This document shows positions 1 through 7,970 of a DNA stretch of 64,000 nucleotides, in pieces. The stretch is from Methanobacteriota archaeon. Lineage in GTDB: Archaea; Halobacteriota; Methanomicrobia; Methanomicrobiales; Methanocorpusculaceae. The stretch is taken from positions 1 to 64,000 of the forward strand of contig JAEWXF010000025.1 of assembly GCA_023396065.1 (NCBI GenBank). Direction: 5' to 3'. The translations under genes and the position numbers were made by a program. The notes beneath the pieces were generated by a model that was not told where the DNA came from, did no database searches, and worked only from the letters and a program-made list of their open reading frames with translations. The first letter of the stretch is position 1, and every line of letters starts with the position of its first letter.

Positions 1-2
1 CA

Positions 3-191
3 GACCACACGACATTTGAGGAATTTACTTACTGGTACAATCAGATAAGGCCACATAGAAGCTTACAAGAGGAATCAGGCAGAATGAGGACTCCAAAAGA
101 GGTATTTTGGAAAAGAGCAGAAGGACACATTATGACCAATTGCAACTTACTATTTCAGAAAGAATTATGGGGTAAAAATGAAGAAGAATAA
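3..191 (+). pseudogene. C-terminal tail of an integrase-core transposase, cut by the window edge
   Basis: The reading frame is open from base 3 to a TAA at 189-191. It encodes F-E-E-F-T-Y-W-Y-N-Q-I-R-P-H-R-S-L followed by T-P-K-E-V-F-W. This is the end of a DDE integrase core of the IS481/IS3 type: a WYN..RPH.SL block, then a TP..aF block. A related tail lies in the IS481-like remnant near 51.3 kb (W-Y-N-E-R-R-P-H-Q-S-L), but the two differ in sequence, so they are not the same element copy. The 5' part lies outside the window, so it cannot be said whether the gene is intact. The catalytic Glu and both Asp would be upstream. Confidence 0.7.
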
Positions 192-204
192 TAAACTAAA
201 TAAT

Positions 205-520
205 TTCGTGGCTTCACAAAAACACGGAATTTCACGGAAAAAACACGAAATACCGCCGCATACGCGGCTTACGGAAAAGACGGTTTCCGTAAGCGAAGCG
301 GTATTCCGTGTTTTTTTCCGTGGAATTCGGTGTGTTCCGTGCTGTTCCGTGGTTACCCACATACGTCTAAAGATACACAAGAAAACGTATCGACATACGA
401 ACAAAGATTCTCATTTCCTTAGTCTTTCCGTCTTTTCCGTAAGCCGCGTATGCGGCGGTATTTTGTGTTTTCTTCCGTGAAATTCCGTTTTTCGGTGTGT
501 TCCGTGGTTACCCACATGAG
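205..520. repeat. Cluster of palindromic ttccgtg/cacggaa repeats
   Basis: No gene is credible between the transposase tail and pgi. From about 219 to 345 the DNA is a large imperfect palindrome: cacggaatttcacgg and aaataccgccgc on the left mirror gcggtattccgtg and ttccgtggaattc on the right, around a central ttacggaaaagacggtttcc. A third arm at about 427-491 repeats the left half in inverted orientation (gtcttttccgtaagccgcg). The phrase ttccgtggttacccacat occurs twice, near 344-361 and 500-517. Short open frames on both strands here are repeat translations. The role is unknown; it looks like decayed miniature-element or intergenic-repeat material. Confidence 0.75.
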
Positions 521-544
521 GCCGAAACTTTCCATGTCCTTAGT

Positions 545-760
545 TTTTTCATAGTAAACGCGGATGAGGGGGACCCACGCACAAAATGCATGAAAAAGTG
601 GTCGTATAATATCATCAAACAACCAAAATATTTCGTTCAGGAAACTTTTTCATAGTAAACGCGGATGAGGGGGACCCACGCACAAAACGCATGAAAAAGT
701 GGTCGTATGGTATCATCAAACAACCAAAATATTTCGTTCAGGAAACTTTTTCATAGTAAA
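545..760. repeat. 101-bp direct tandem repeat, two full copies plus a partial third
   Basis: Units at 545-645 and 646-746 are nearly identical, differing at a few bases (aaatgcatg versus aaacgcatg, and ataatatc versus atggtatc). A third copy starts at 747 and breaks off after tttttcatagtaaa, directly at the stop codon of the neighbouring pgi gene. Each unit holds gcggatgagggggacccacg and an internal tgcatgaaaaagt stretch. The layout suggests that successive duplication, or element insertion, displaced the original sequence after pgi. No coding potential was found. Confidence 0.85.
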
Positions 761-761
761 A

Positions 762-1484
762 TTACAGAGGCTTCTTCGCGGCCGAATATTTCCCGAGAAT
801 ATCCATATAATCCTCCGGCCGGTTCATAATATCCAGAGTATCGCCGGTCCCGACAAGATCATAAAGGCTTCTTCCCTCTTCAAGGCCGAGTTCAGGGAGT
901 GGCAGGGGAAGCATAACATGCATGGGGATGGTCTTCCCATAATGCGGATTCGGGACCCATCCCTCTTTTTTCATATAATAGTATGCAGCCCCGTGCATTT
1001 CGTTAATTTCCCCGTACTCACTGGCAAAATCGGTAGAAACAAGATTTGCCATGACAAGCTGTTCGCGGCCGGGGTTGATGGTGACATGCCCGTATCCGGG
1101 AGGAATGAGAACCGTATCTCCTTTATGTGCCGGAACAAGGATAACATCAGTATGATCACGGCGCTGGAGAAGATAGTAGGCAAATCCGTCAAGGACTTCA
1201 TATACCTCCGGATAGGGCATACCTGCCGGATTTTCCGGATGATAATGTCCTTTGGTTTTGGTATACTCCCCGTTATAGATTCCCGGCGGAATGACCGTGA
1301 TATCATATCTGAGATGATGGCGTTCCAGCCAGGTGTGATCCCCGTGTGTTCTCCAGAGATCACGATACATATAGTAGAGCGGCGTTTCCGGAGCAGCGGT
1401 CGGGGGTACAGCGAAGACATTTGCCATATCGGCTATAGTTCTGATACCAGGGTCCGGGAGGGAACCCGACCAGTATTTTCTCAT
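762..1484 (-). CDS. pgi: Glucose-6-phosphate isomerase, archaeal cupin type
   Basis: Interconverts glucose 6-phosphate and fructose 6-phosphate in the cytoplasm, for gluconeogenesis and sugar synthesis. The 240-residue protein is the single-domain cupin PGI of Euryarchaeota, unrelated to the bacterial enzyme. The metal-binding cupin signature is clear: T-K-G-H-Y-H-P near residue 98, then P-Y-P-E-V-Y-E-V-L-D-G, and later I-P-P-G-Y-G-H-V-T-I-N. The His-His-Glu-His set for the divalent metal is present. Length matches the family, with extra N-terminal residues compared with short forms. It stands alone, followed downstream by the tandem repeat. Its sugar product could feed the nucleotide-sugar genes at the other end of the window (inference). 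Confidence 0.93.
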   Translation of the reverse strand: MRKYWSGSLPDPGIRTIADMANVFAVPPTAAPETPLYYMYRDLWRTHGDHTWLERHHLRYDITVIPPGIYNGEYTKTKGHYHPENPAGMPYPEVYEVLDGFAYYLLQRRDHTDVILVPAHKGDTVLIPPGYGHVTINPGREQLVMANLVSTDFASEYGEINEMHGAAYYYMKKEGWVPNPHYGKTIPMHVMLPLPLPELGLEEGRSLYDLVGTGDTLDIMNRPEDYMDILGKYSAAKKPL

Positions 1485-1663
1485 GCGTATAGTGTATCAC
1501 TTTTCTGATATATGGACAATTTGGTTTGGTTGGGACGTCTCTTCAGATTGCTCTCTGTCATGTACTGGTGACATTCCTCATCCACTTCGGGATATATACG
1601 GCAGAAATTTTGTATAATCTGCCTATGCACAGATTCATGTCTGCACATGAGAACAGTAATCAG

Positions 1664-2206
1664 ATGAATTTTTCCCATGAGCCGGACGACGGGATATCAC
1701 AGCCGGTTGCAGTCCTGCTTCTTACAGCGATCACAGTTATCTTCGCCGCAATCCTGCTCGCCCTGATTCTGGGAATGCTGCCGGTCACCGTTGTCCCGTA
1801 TGAGATACCTGAGGTTCTGGCAATCACAGATATCCGGCACACAAATCCCGACGGAAAGGTGACATATGCCAGCATCGTGCGTCTGCAGCATGTAGGGATT
1901 ACCCCATTGTGGAACGCGGATCATCGTGCTGAATTATATGTGAACGGGGTGTTGAAATATGCCGTCATCTCCACATTGCAGGGACATGAATTTATTTCCA
2001 CTCATCACTACGGCGTTGCCACTCTTGCTGGAACCGGCATAAAAGGGTATCAGTGGCTGCCGGGTCAGTGGGGTCTGGTAAACTTTGCCGATCAGACGAT
2101 CTTACCAAACGATCAGGTAGAGATACGGATACTTTGCATCTCCGAAAACCGGACCATATCAAAATCGGTCCGATATGCGCCGCCGCTCAGCGGATCCCTT
2201 AATTAG
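1664..2206 (+). CDS. Archaeal pilin-like membrane-anchored protein (DUF1628/Pilin_N type)
   Basis: Small exported protein with the N-terminal pattern of archaeal type IV pilin-like proteins: a charged leader (E-P-D-D-G-I-S-Q), then one hydrophobic helix (V-A-V-L-L-L-T-A-I-T-V-I-F-A-A-I), then about 130 residues of beta-rich extracellular domain without cysteines. In the family the leader is cleaved by a prepilin peptidase just before such a helix. The start is uncertain: ATGs at 1625, 1637 and 1664 are all in frame. 1664 gives the family-like leader, while a TATA-like gatatata near 1591 would favour 1625 or 1637. Its stop overlaps the stop of the convergent DUF447 gene by four bases. Confidence 0.7.
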   Translation: MNFSHEPDDGISQPVAVLLLTAITVIFAAILLALILGMLPVTVVPYEIPEVLAITDIRHTNPDGKVTYASIVRLQHVGITPLWNADHRAELYVNGVLKYAVISTLQGHEFISTHHYGVATLAGTGIKGYQWLPGQWGLVNFADQTILPNDQVEIRILCISENRTISKSVRYAPPLSGSLN

Positions 2207-2763
2207 AGACCGCAGACCTCACGCAGATAAGCTGCCGCCTCCTTTTCCCGTGCCCCGCCGCACTTCGCAACAAGTCCCAGATGGTACTCAAGCAGAAACT
2301 TCAGCTCCGGATCATGAGTACGGACATACCGGGTCGCATGCACCGAAGCATCAATCACACTATTAAATCCCCGGTTCACCGGCCGCACTCCCTCCCGCAC
2401 ATACTCCGATGCAACCGGCATCAGCTCCACAAAATATGCATCCTGTGTCTCACGGAGAATCTTCGTCCGGAACCCCATCCATGCATCAGCACTGATAAGC
2501 CACTGCATCTGCATCCCGTCCACACAGACCGTCCGGAGATCCGCCGTATCTACATCAGAAAACGCATACAGCGCATACAAATAGGCATCACTCACAAAGT
2601 TCGCCGTCAGCCACCCGGACTCCCGGACATTCTCCGCAGTCCGGGAACCCTTATACAGCACCATCCGCGGCATCTGTCCCGGCTTCACAATAATACCCAT
2701 TGGCGCCGCATTACCTTGCGTAACCGCAATTATCTCCGTAATACCTTCCGTTACCAGTCCCAT
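2203..2763 (-). CDS. DUF447 family protein, probable flavin-binding split barrel
   Basis: 186-residue protein of the archaeal/methylotroph family DUF447 (COG2457), whose solved members have an FMN-binding split-barrel fold; the reaction is unknown. Visible features are N-terminal T-E-G-I-T-E-I-I-A-V, G-N-A-A-P-M-G-I-I, and V-N-R-G-F-N-S-V-I-D-A-S-V-H-A-T-R near the C-terminus. The ATG at 2763 is preferred over 2769 because GGAGGG at 2770-2775 sits six bases upstream of it but directly against 2769. It is last in the operon with the CitG-like gene, overlapping it by 13 bases. DUF447 and CitG-like genes also occur together in C1-metabolism gene sets of methylotrophs (recalled), hinting at a cofactor-related role. 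Confidence 0.8.
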   Translation of the reverse strand: MGLVTEGITEIIAVTQGNAAPMGIIVKPGQMPRMVLYKGSRTAENVRESGWLTANFVSDAYLYALYAFSDVDTADLRTVCVDGMQMQWLISADAWMGFRTKILRETQDAYFVELMPVASEYVREGVRPVNRGFNSVIDASVHATRYVRTHDPELKFLLEYHLGLVAKCGGAREKEAAAYLREVCGL

Positions 2764-3557
2764 TTCCATCCCTCCAGAAGTGCCGTAAAAATTCCTGCAA
2801 TACAGATATCAGCAAGGGAACCCGGATTGATACCTTCCGCAATACAGTCCGCATCAAACACAGCCAGAGAATACTCTCCGGCACACACCCGCTGCGCCTG
2901 CCGCATCACACGAACCGCCGTCTCCTCATCAAACTTCTTCACCACAAACGTATCCGGGTGCGCTGCAAGCAGGCGTACAAACATCCGGGAAATATTCTCC
3001 GACCCCGGCCCCAGCTCATGCAGAATATCCGCCGCCTCCCGGGTCAGCGCAAAACCGTTCGTCCACTCGCGGGCAACCATATCATGAGACGCAGAGTATG
3101 CCATCACATCGTACATCGTCATCCCTTTCTCCTCCAGCATCCGGACCGACGCAGGATCATTCACATCCATCGGATCCTCATCCCGGACACGCACCTGCGT
3201 CAGGCCGAATGCCTCATAAAACCGGACCGCATCAGAAACGGTCGTACGACGCACAACCTCCGCAGCTCCCGCAACACCTTTCCCGGCAATCAGCGGAAAC
3301 AACAGAATAAACGCGCCAAAATGGGTATTTCCCCCGTTATGCATATTTGTCCGGGCAACAGCCGCCTTCATCGCCTCCCCGATCGAAAGCCTCCCGGCAT
3401 CCGCATCCGCAAAAACCGGACCTGCCAGAACTGCGGACGCCAGAAAATGCTGAAGCCGCGTATCCTCATAATCATGGCACCGGTCAACATTCCCCGGCTT
3501 CTGTGACGCTGAAACCTCCAGAAGCATCGCAAACTGTGCCAGCTCGGCACAGGTCAT
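2751..3557 (-). CDS. Triphosphoribosyl-dephospho-CoA synthase-like (CitG/MdcB family) protein
   Basis: 268 residues of the CitG family (COG1767). Bacterial members join ATP and dephospho-CoA to make the citrate-lyase prosthetic group precursor. Methanogens lack citrate lyase, so the substrate here is probably different. Family motifs are clear: S-A-S-Q-K-P-G-N-V-D-R-C-H-D-Y near the N-terminus, and N-M-H-N-G-G-N-T-H-F-G-A-F-I-L-L-F-P-L in the middle. The ATG at 3557 lies four bases after the stop of the marker-9 gene and has gagggt just before it. An upstream ATG at 3587 would overlap that gene. It is translationally coupled to DUF447 downstream. A role in pterin or furan C1-carrier synthesis is a guess from neighbours. 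Confidence 0.82.
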   Translation of the reverse strand: MTCAELAQFAMLLEVSASQKPGNVDRCHDYEDTRLQHFLASAVLAGPVFADADAGRLSIGEAMKAAVARTNMHNGGNTHFGAFILLFPLIAGKGVAGAAEVVRRTTVSDAVRFYEAFGLTQVRVRDEDPMDVNDPASVRMLEEKGMTMYDVMAYSASHDMVAREWTNGFALTREAADILHELGPGSENISRMFVRLLAAHPDTFVVKKFDEETAVRVMRQAQRVCAGEYSLAVFDADCIAEGINPGSLADICIAGIFTALLEGWKWDW

Positions 3558-3561
3558 ACCC

Positions 3562-4677
3562 TCAGCAGTCTGAGGGCACATCCGCAAAAACCTGCTTCAT
3601 GATCTTCTCGGATAGATCACGCTTCAGCATCATATACTCACTCTTTGGCAACGACAACGACTTCAGCGTCATATCACGGAACATACAGGGAGTTGACGCC
3701 TTACAGCACCAGGCAAGACCCCCGAAACAGGTATGACTCCCCTGAGCAAGCACCGTTCCTTTTGCCAGTCCCTCCTTCAGCCCCAGATACTCCTGCCGGC
3801 TCATACCAATCGTCTCCAGCGTCGGCAGAAGTGGACACTGCTTCACCGGCATACAGCAGAACGTCAGTGACCGGAGATCCCCGCCGCGGCACAACTGCTT
3901 CGGCGCATTATACCAGCCGTTCTCCTCCTCCGTCGCCCGGATATACCGGTCGAGCAGCTGCAGAGTACTCACATCCGCAGACCGGGCAAGTGAAACCAGA
4001 TCCGCACCATGGGAAAACATATCCATCATCCGGTCCGGAGTACTAATCCCGTTGTTCGCAATCAGAATCAGCGGACAGCTGTTGCGTATCTGGCGGATAC
4101 GCGTATAGCCCGTATCCATCAGATCCACATGTAAAATATCAGCCCCGGCCACCCACAGTTCCCGCGCCAGCCGGCGGTCATCCACCACGCCGGCCCGCAT
4201 CTTTACCGACACGCACACGCCTTCCGCATGCAGGGCGCGGACAATATCGCACAGAGCATCAGAGTTCTGCAGCAGATACTCACCGCAGTGGGCATCGATC
4301 ATCGGCTGCTGGCGGCAGTGAGCATCAATCTCATAAATAACCGACGTCCCGAATTCGCGGGCTGCCGCAACATATGCCTCCGGGGTGGACCCGCGAAGAT
4401 TCAGACCCAGAACCACATCCGTCCCGTCCAGCATCGCAATCTCGGTCGCAATTGCATCAAGATCATCCTCAAACTCGGTCCTGCCTGACTCTTTCATTTC
4501 CTTTGCCGCAGACCGGGTTGCATCGTCCAGAGAATATCCCCCGATAAACGCAGCGCCGACATGACTGCTCCGTTGAAGAACATACTCAGCATTGGTGATT
4601 CCCGCCATAGACGCGAGAACCACCGGCGTTTTTACCGGCTTTCCGTTCAGGGATAAAAATCTGTTCGACGCATGCAT
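3562..4677 (-). CDS. Methanogenesis marker protein 9 with N-terminal NifR3-like TIM barrel
   Basis: 371 residues in two parts. Residues 1-250 are a NifR3/dihydrouridine-synthase-like TIM barrel (V-V-L-A-S-M-A-G-I-T-N, V-S-V-K-M-R-A-G-V, L-I-A-N-N-G-I-S, G-A-D-L-V-S-L-A-R). Residues 250-345 are the methanogen-specific marker-9 domain, with its two CC-x4-C motifs visible as F-C-C-M-P-V-K-Q-C and W-C-C-K-A-S-T-P-C plus further Cys (L-C-R-G-G and H-T-C-F-G-G). The domain is known as restricted to methanogens, with about eight invariant Cys and unknown function. The ATG at 4677 was chosen over a TTG at 4728 that would overlap the upstream gene; actaaata lies about 37 bases upstream. It may be a flavin/metal redox protein (inference). 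Confidence 0.88.
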   Translation of the reverse strand: MHASNRFLSLNGKPVKTPVVLASMAGITNAEYVLQRSSHVGAAFIGGYSLDDATRSAAKEMKESGRTEFEDDLDAIATEIAMLDGTDVVLGLNLRGSTPEAYVAAAREFGTSVIYEIDAHCRQQPMIDAHCGEYLLQNSDALCDIVRALHAEGVCVSVKMRAGVVDDRRLARELWVAGADILHVDLMDTGYTRIRQIRNSCPLILIANNGISTPDRMMDMFSHGADLVSLARSADVSTLQLLDRYIRATEEENGWYNAPKQLCRGGDLRSLTFCCMPVKQCPLLPTLETIGMSRQEYLGLKEGLAKGTVLAQGSHTCFGGLAWCCKASTPCMFRDMTLKSLSLPKSEYMMLKRDLSEKIMKQVFADVPSDC

Positions 4678-4708
4678 AGATTCTGTATGTATTAGTCTTC
4701 TCCGGTAT

Positions 4709-5176
4709 TTAGTCTGACGGAGGGGCAAGGGACGTCAGGTGATACCCATACGGCATACGCTCAAGGGGAATCCCTTTTCGGAACTCATCAAGAGTTATAC
4801 TTGCCTGTGTCCCGAAAAACTCCAGCACCTGCTCCCACGGCAGCAGATATGCCTCATTTTTCGGCCCTATACCACGGAACTCCGCCGCCAGAAATCCCCG
4901 ACGCCCCGTATACTTCAGAAAACCTGAGATATTATCGACCTGATGAACGCCGTTCTTATCCTTATGAAAATTACTGGTGAAAAACAGACGTTTTCCCTTC
5001 AGGGATTTACACTCAATGGCAAGATAAAATGCAGGATCCAGTGAATCGACGATGATATCCACATACTGGGTATTGAAATGCGCCTGTTTGAGACGGTACG
5101 CAAACCCCCGCATCCGGTGCTCGGTGAAGTAGCGGTTCATACAGATCACCATCTCACGTTCGAAATCATTTGCCAT
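4709..5176 (-). CDS. PD-(D/E)XK nuclease-like protein, resembling Hjc/restriction-type resolvases
   Basis: 155-residue small nuclease-fold protein. The core motif is V-D-I-I-V-D-S, about eight residues, then Y-L-A-I-E-C-K-S-L-K, matching the D...(E/D)xK metal site of PD-(D/E)XK enzymes; an N-terminal F-E-R-E-M could supply the first Glu. Archaeal Holliday-junction resolvases have the same size and pattern, but the assignment to Hjc is not certain. The ATG at 5176 (M-A-N-D-F-E-R-E-M) is preferred over one six codons upstream. It is the first gene of the minus-strand group leading into the marker-9 gene, 31 bases ahead of it. Membership in that operon may be incidental. Confidence 0.65.
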   Translation of the reverse strand: MANDFEREMVICMNRYFTEHRMRGFAYRLKQAHFNTQYVDIIVDSLDPAFYLAIECKSLKGKRLFFTSNFHKDKNGVHQVDNISGFLKYTGRRGFLAAEFRGIGPKNEAYLLPWEQVLEFFGTQASITLDEFRKGIPLERMPYGYHLTSLAPPSD

Positions 5177-5306
5177 GCTGGTTGTCAGAATCATGTTTCA
5201 TCTGAAACCTGATGAAGCGATCGGGTTTTCCGGCAGAACGCGAGTGCTACGAATACTTCTAAAAATTCACACTGATTTTTAACCTCCGGGCGCCTATATT
5301 CTAGGT

Positions 5307-5714
5307 ATGAGCAAGAAAGGTCTCCTGCTGGTCGGCCACGGAAGCAGACTGCAGTATAATAAAGAGCTGATCACAACCACCGCACGCATGATGGAGGAGA
5401 TGAGCGACAAATACCTGATTAAATCCTGCTTTATGGAAAACAGTGTCCCAACCGTTCCGGAAGGCCTGGATGCCATGCGGCAGGAGGATCTGGACCTGCT
5501 GGTTGTCGTCCCGCTGTTCCTTGCCAAAGGAATTCACGTCCTGCGAGATATTCCCGGTCTGCTCGGTCTTGCAGGCGGCAGTTACAAAGGAACCTTTGTC
5601 CTTGCTTCCGGAAAAGAAATTCCGGTTGTCTATGCTGAACCGATCGGTATCGACCCGCTGCTTGCCGAGCTGATGCTCAAAAATGCGGATAAAGCACTGG
5701 AAACCCATCTGTAA
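5307..5714 (+). CDS. cfbA: Sirohydrochlorin nickelochelatase (short CbiX type)
   Basis: Inserts Ni2+ into sirohydrochlorin, the first step of coenzyme F430 synthesis; the family can also insert Co2+ towards cobamides. The 135-residue length is that of the ancestral homodimeric short chelatase. The start is diagnostic: K-G-L-L-L-V-G-H-G-S-R with catalytic His in V-G-H-G-S-R, and a second His in L-A-K-G-I-H-V-L-R-D-I. It is the first gene of the cfb operon, 11 bases before cfbE. The substrate is made by the tetrapyrrole operon at 39.3-45.1 kb. Confidence 0.93.
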   Translation: MSKKGLLLVGHGSRLQYNKELITTTARMMEEMSDKYLIKSCFMENSVPTVPEGLDAMRQEDLDLLVVVPLFLAKGIHVLRDIPGLLGLAGGSYKGTFVLASGKEIPVVYAEPIGIDPLLAELMLKNADKALETHL

Positions 5715-5725
5715 GCAGGCACGGG

Positions 5726-6898
5726 ATGCGGGTACTCGTTCTTGATACGATTCACGGCGGTTCCGTTCTGGCTGACGCCCTTCGGAGTCGTGGGGATACG
5801 GTTGATGCGGTTGATGTCTACCGGAATTCGGCCTTCCCGGCAGAGCTTGCTGCACAGAAGACCTATGATCTGACCACGGCCCCCGTTCATCTGGACCCTG
5901 CATACCCGCTTCTGCAGAGAACGCCGGTACTTACCCATCATGAACTGACGGGTCGGCTGGTAACCCCGCCAAAGCTCTCCATAGAGATTACCGGAGCGCG
6001 GGGCAAAACAACGACGGCATTTGCCGTAGCCCACATTCTTGACGGTCCCGGAGTTCTGCATACCAGCAGCGGGACTTTTTTGTATCCGTCCCGCGAGTTT
6101 CTTTTCAAAAAAAGCATCACGCCGGCATCGGTCATCCCGGCAGCCGCCGAGGCGCTCCGGCATCATGCGGACTGGCTGGTTGCAGAGGAGTCTGCCGGTG
6201 TCTGCGGGTTTGGAACACTCGGGATTCTCACATCCGACGGTGACTATCCGATTGCCGCAGGAAAACGCAGTGCCCTTGCAGCGAAACGGGAAAGTCTCAG
6301 ACGCTGTAGATCCGTTCTCGTTCCGGACGGTATTCCGAAAGAATCCGGCTGGTATGCAGTGGGAGACCTCGTTTCCGTCAGGGGAGATACTCTTTTCTGG
6401 GACGGCGGCGAGATACACAATCCCCTGCTGACCCTTTCGGGATACCGCTCAGCCCTTGCGACCGCTGCTGCCGCCGGTGTCCTGCTGGGCCTGCCGGTGG
6501 AAAGACTTGGCTCCTTTGAAGCCCTGCCCGGACGAATGCATCTGTCATTGTCCGGCGATGTTCCGGTTCTGGACAATGCCGGAAGCGGAACAAATGCGGA
6601 CAATGCAATCGAAGCGGCAGCATACCTGCGCCGTCAGCATCCGTCCCACAAAATCGTCCTCGTCATCGGCATGGAGGAGCACGCGGTCTGTGAGGGTTTT
6701 CCTCCGGACGAGATCGTTCGTGCGGTCAGGACCATTGGCCCGGCCCGGCTGATTCTCATCAGCGGTGCGGATGAGGTATCGCTGTCCTGCCCGGCGGATG
6801 CGGTCTGCCGGACCCTCGCTGAGGCAAAAGAGACCGCCTTCGGCTATGCGGAAGAATTACACGGCAGTATTCTGTTTGCCGTAAAAACATGGAGATAA
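5726..6898 (+). CDS. cfbE: Coenzyme F430 synthetase, Mur ligase-like
   Basis: Last enzyme of F430 synthesis: an ATP-dependent Mur-type ligase that closes the cyclohexanone ring of 15,17(3)-seco-F430-17(3)-acid. The 390-residue protein begins with R-V-L-V-L-D-T-I-H-G-G. It carries the Mur ligase P-loop I-T-G-A-R-G-K-T-T-T around residue 87, the acidic V-A-E-E-S-A-G after it, and the C-terminal domain motif V-L-D-N-A-G-S-G-T-N-A-D-N. It sits between cfbA and cfbD, separated from cfbD by one base. Identification rests on the Mur fold plus operon context, both strong. Confidence 0.92.
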   Translation: MRVLVLDTIHGGSVLADALRSRGDTVDAVDVYRNSAFPAELAAQKTYDLTTAPVHLDPAYPLLQRTPVLTHHELTGRLVTPPKLSIEITGARGKTTTAFAVAHILDGPGVLHTSSGTFLYPSREFLFKKSITPASVIPAAAEALRHHADWLVAEESAGVCGFGTLGILTSDGDYPIAAGKRSALAAKRESLRRCRSVLVPDGIPKESGWYAVGDLVSVRGDTLFWDGGEIHNPLLTLSGYRSALATAAAAGVLLGLPVERLGSFEALPGRMHLSLSGDVPVLDNAGSGTNADNAIEAAAYLRRQHPSHKIVLVIGMEEHAVCEGFPPDEIVRAVRTIGPARLILISGADEVSLSCPADAVCRTLAEAKETAFGYAEELHGSILFAVKTWR

Positions 6899-6899
6899 T

Positions 6900-7970
6900 A
6901 TGACAATGAAATATGTGCAGCCGCGTCCCAGCTCAATTGTTGCTGCGTTGTACACGCTGCGTGACCTGAATGTGGACCTTGCAATACTTCACGGACCGTC
7001 GGGCTGTTCGTTCAAACATGCCAGACTTCTGGAAGAGGACGGCATTCGTGTTCTGACCACATCACTGGGGGACGAGGAGTTTATCTTCGGCGGTCAGCGG
7101 CTGCTGGAAGATGTCCTGCAGTATGCGGAGAAGGAGTTCTCCCCGAAACGCATGGCGGTCGTCGGGACCTGTGTCTCGATGATCATCGGTGAGGATATGG
7201 AGGCGGCAATTGAGGCGTCCGGCATCACGACTCCGGCGATCGCCGTGAATATTCATGCAGGATTCCGGGAAAATATTGACGGCGTACTCGCCGCACTGGA
7301 ACCTGCGGCACAGATCGGCTGGATCAGTGCAGAGGAACTGGAACGGCAGCGGCGGGTGCTGGCTGCCGCAAATGCGACTGAGCGGGCCCGCGGCGCTGCC
7401 TGCAAGACCTATATTGCTCCGTCCCGGGGAGATCTTAAACATGTTGCGGCGGCTGAACTGCTTCGGCTGGCACGATCCGGCAAAAAAGGTATGGCAGTCA
7501 TGAATGCCAAAAAGGAGACCGCCTATATGTTTGCCGACGAGCTTCTTGCACTGCATGACGTTGCAGCGGATGCGGACATCACCTATGTTGCGAATCTGGA
7601 ACAACGCGGCCTGCCGAAGGTCCGGGGTGATGCGGCGGCGATTCTCGCGGAGATGCAGGCACGCGGGGTTGATCCGGTCTGCTGCGGGGCACTGGATGAG
7701 TACGGGGAAAACGGTCCGGCGGTTGCAGAACTGATTGCAAAGACCGGGCCGGAGTTTCTGCTGCTTGCAGGCGTTCCGCATGCGTTGGATCCTGCGGCAC
7801 TGGAAGGAATTACGGTGTTTTCCATAACGAACGGGCCCCGGCAGGTGGCGCCGTTAAAGGAGCAGGGCCACTCTCATGTGATGGTGGAGATTGATCTGCA
7901 TCCAAAAACGCTTGGCGTTCATGAAATCGTGGAAAGCGAGTTCGGTGCGGTGCTCCGGAGCCTGCGATGA
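6900..7970 (+). CDS. cfbD: Ni-sirohydrochlorin a,c-diamide reductive cyclase, NifD-like subunit
   Basis: Catalytic component of the primitive nitrogenase homologue that reduces Ni-sirohydrochlorin a,c-diamide by six electrons and forms the gamma-lactam ring. The 356-residue protein has the nitrogenase component-1 fold and the N-terminal P-R-P-S-S-I-V-A-A-L and H-G-P-S-G-C-S-F block, where Cys37 is the expected FeS ligand. V-V-G-T-C-V-S-M-I-I-G-E-D follows near residue 88. GGAG at 6891-6894 is a good ribosome binding site. Its reductase partner CfbC (NifH-like) is not encoded anywhere in this window, so it must come from another locus. Confidence 0.93.
   Translation: MTMKYVQPRPSSIVAALYTLRDLNVDLAILHGPSGCSFKHARLLEEDGIRVLTTSLGDEEFIFGGQRLLEDVLQYAEKEFSPKRMAVVGTCVSMIIGEDMEAAIEASGITTPAIAVNIHAGFRENIDGVLAALEPAAQIGWISAEELERQRRVLAAANATERARGAACKTYIAPSRGDLKHVAAAELLRLARSGKKGMAVMNAKKETAYMFADELLALHDVAADADITYVANLEQRGLPKVRGDAAAILAEMQARGVDPVCCGALDEYGENGPAVAELIAKTGPEFLLLAGVPHALDPAALEGITVFSITNGPRQVAPLKEQGHSHVMVEIDLHPKTLGVHEIVESEFGAVLRSLR

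Noticed and set aside
178..480. Open frames on both strands in the palindromic cluster
   Set aside because: They translate inverted repeats and give mirror-image peptides, not protein-like sequence.
205..760. CRISPR array
   Set aside because: The repeats are palindromic or 101-bp tandem copies without unique spacers of regular length, and no cas gene is in the window.
699..1508. 269-codon plus-strand frame over pgi
   Set aside because: Antisense to a well-conserved cupin PGI; no family features.
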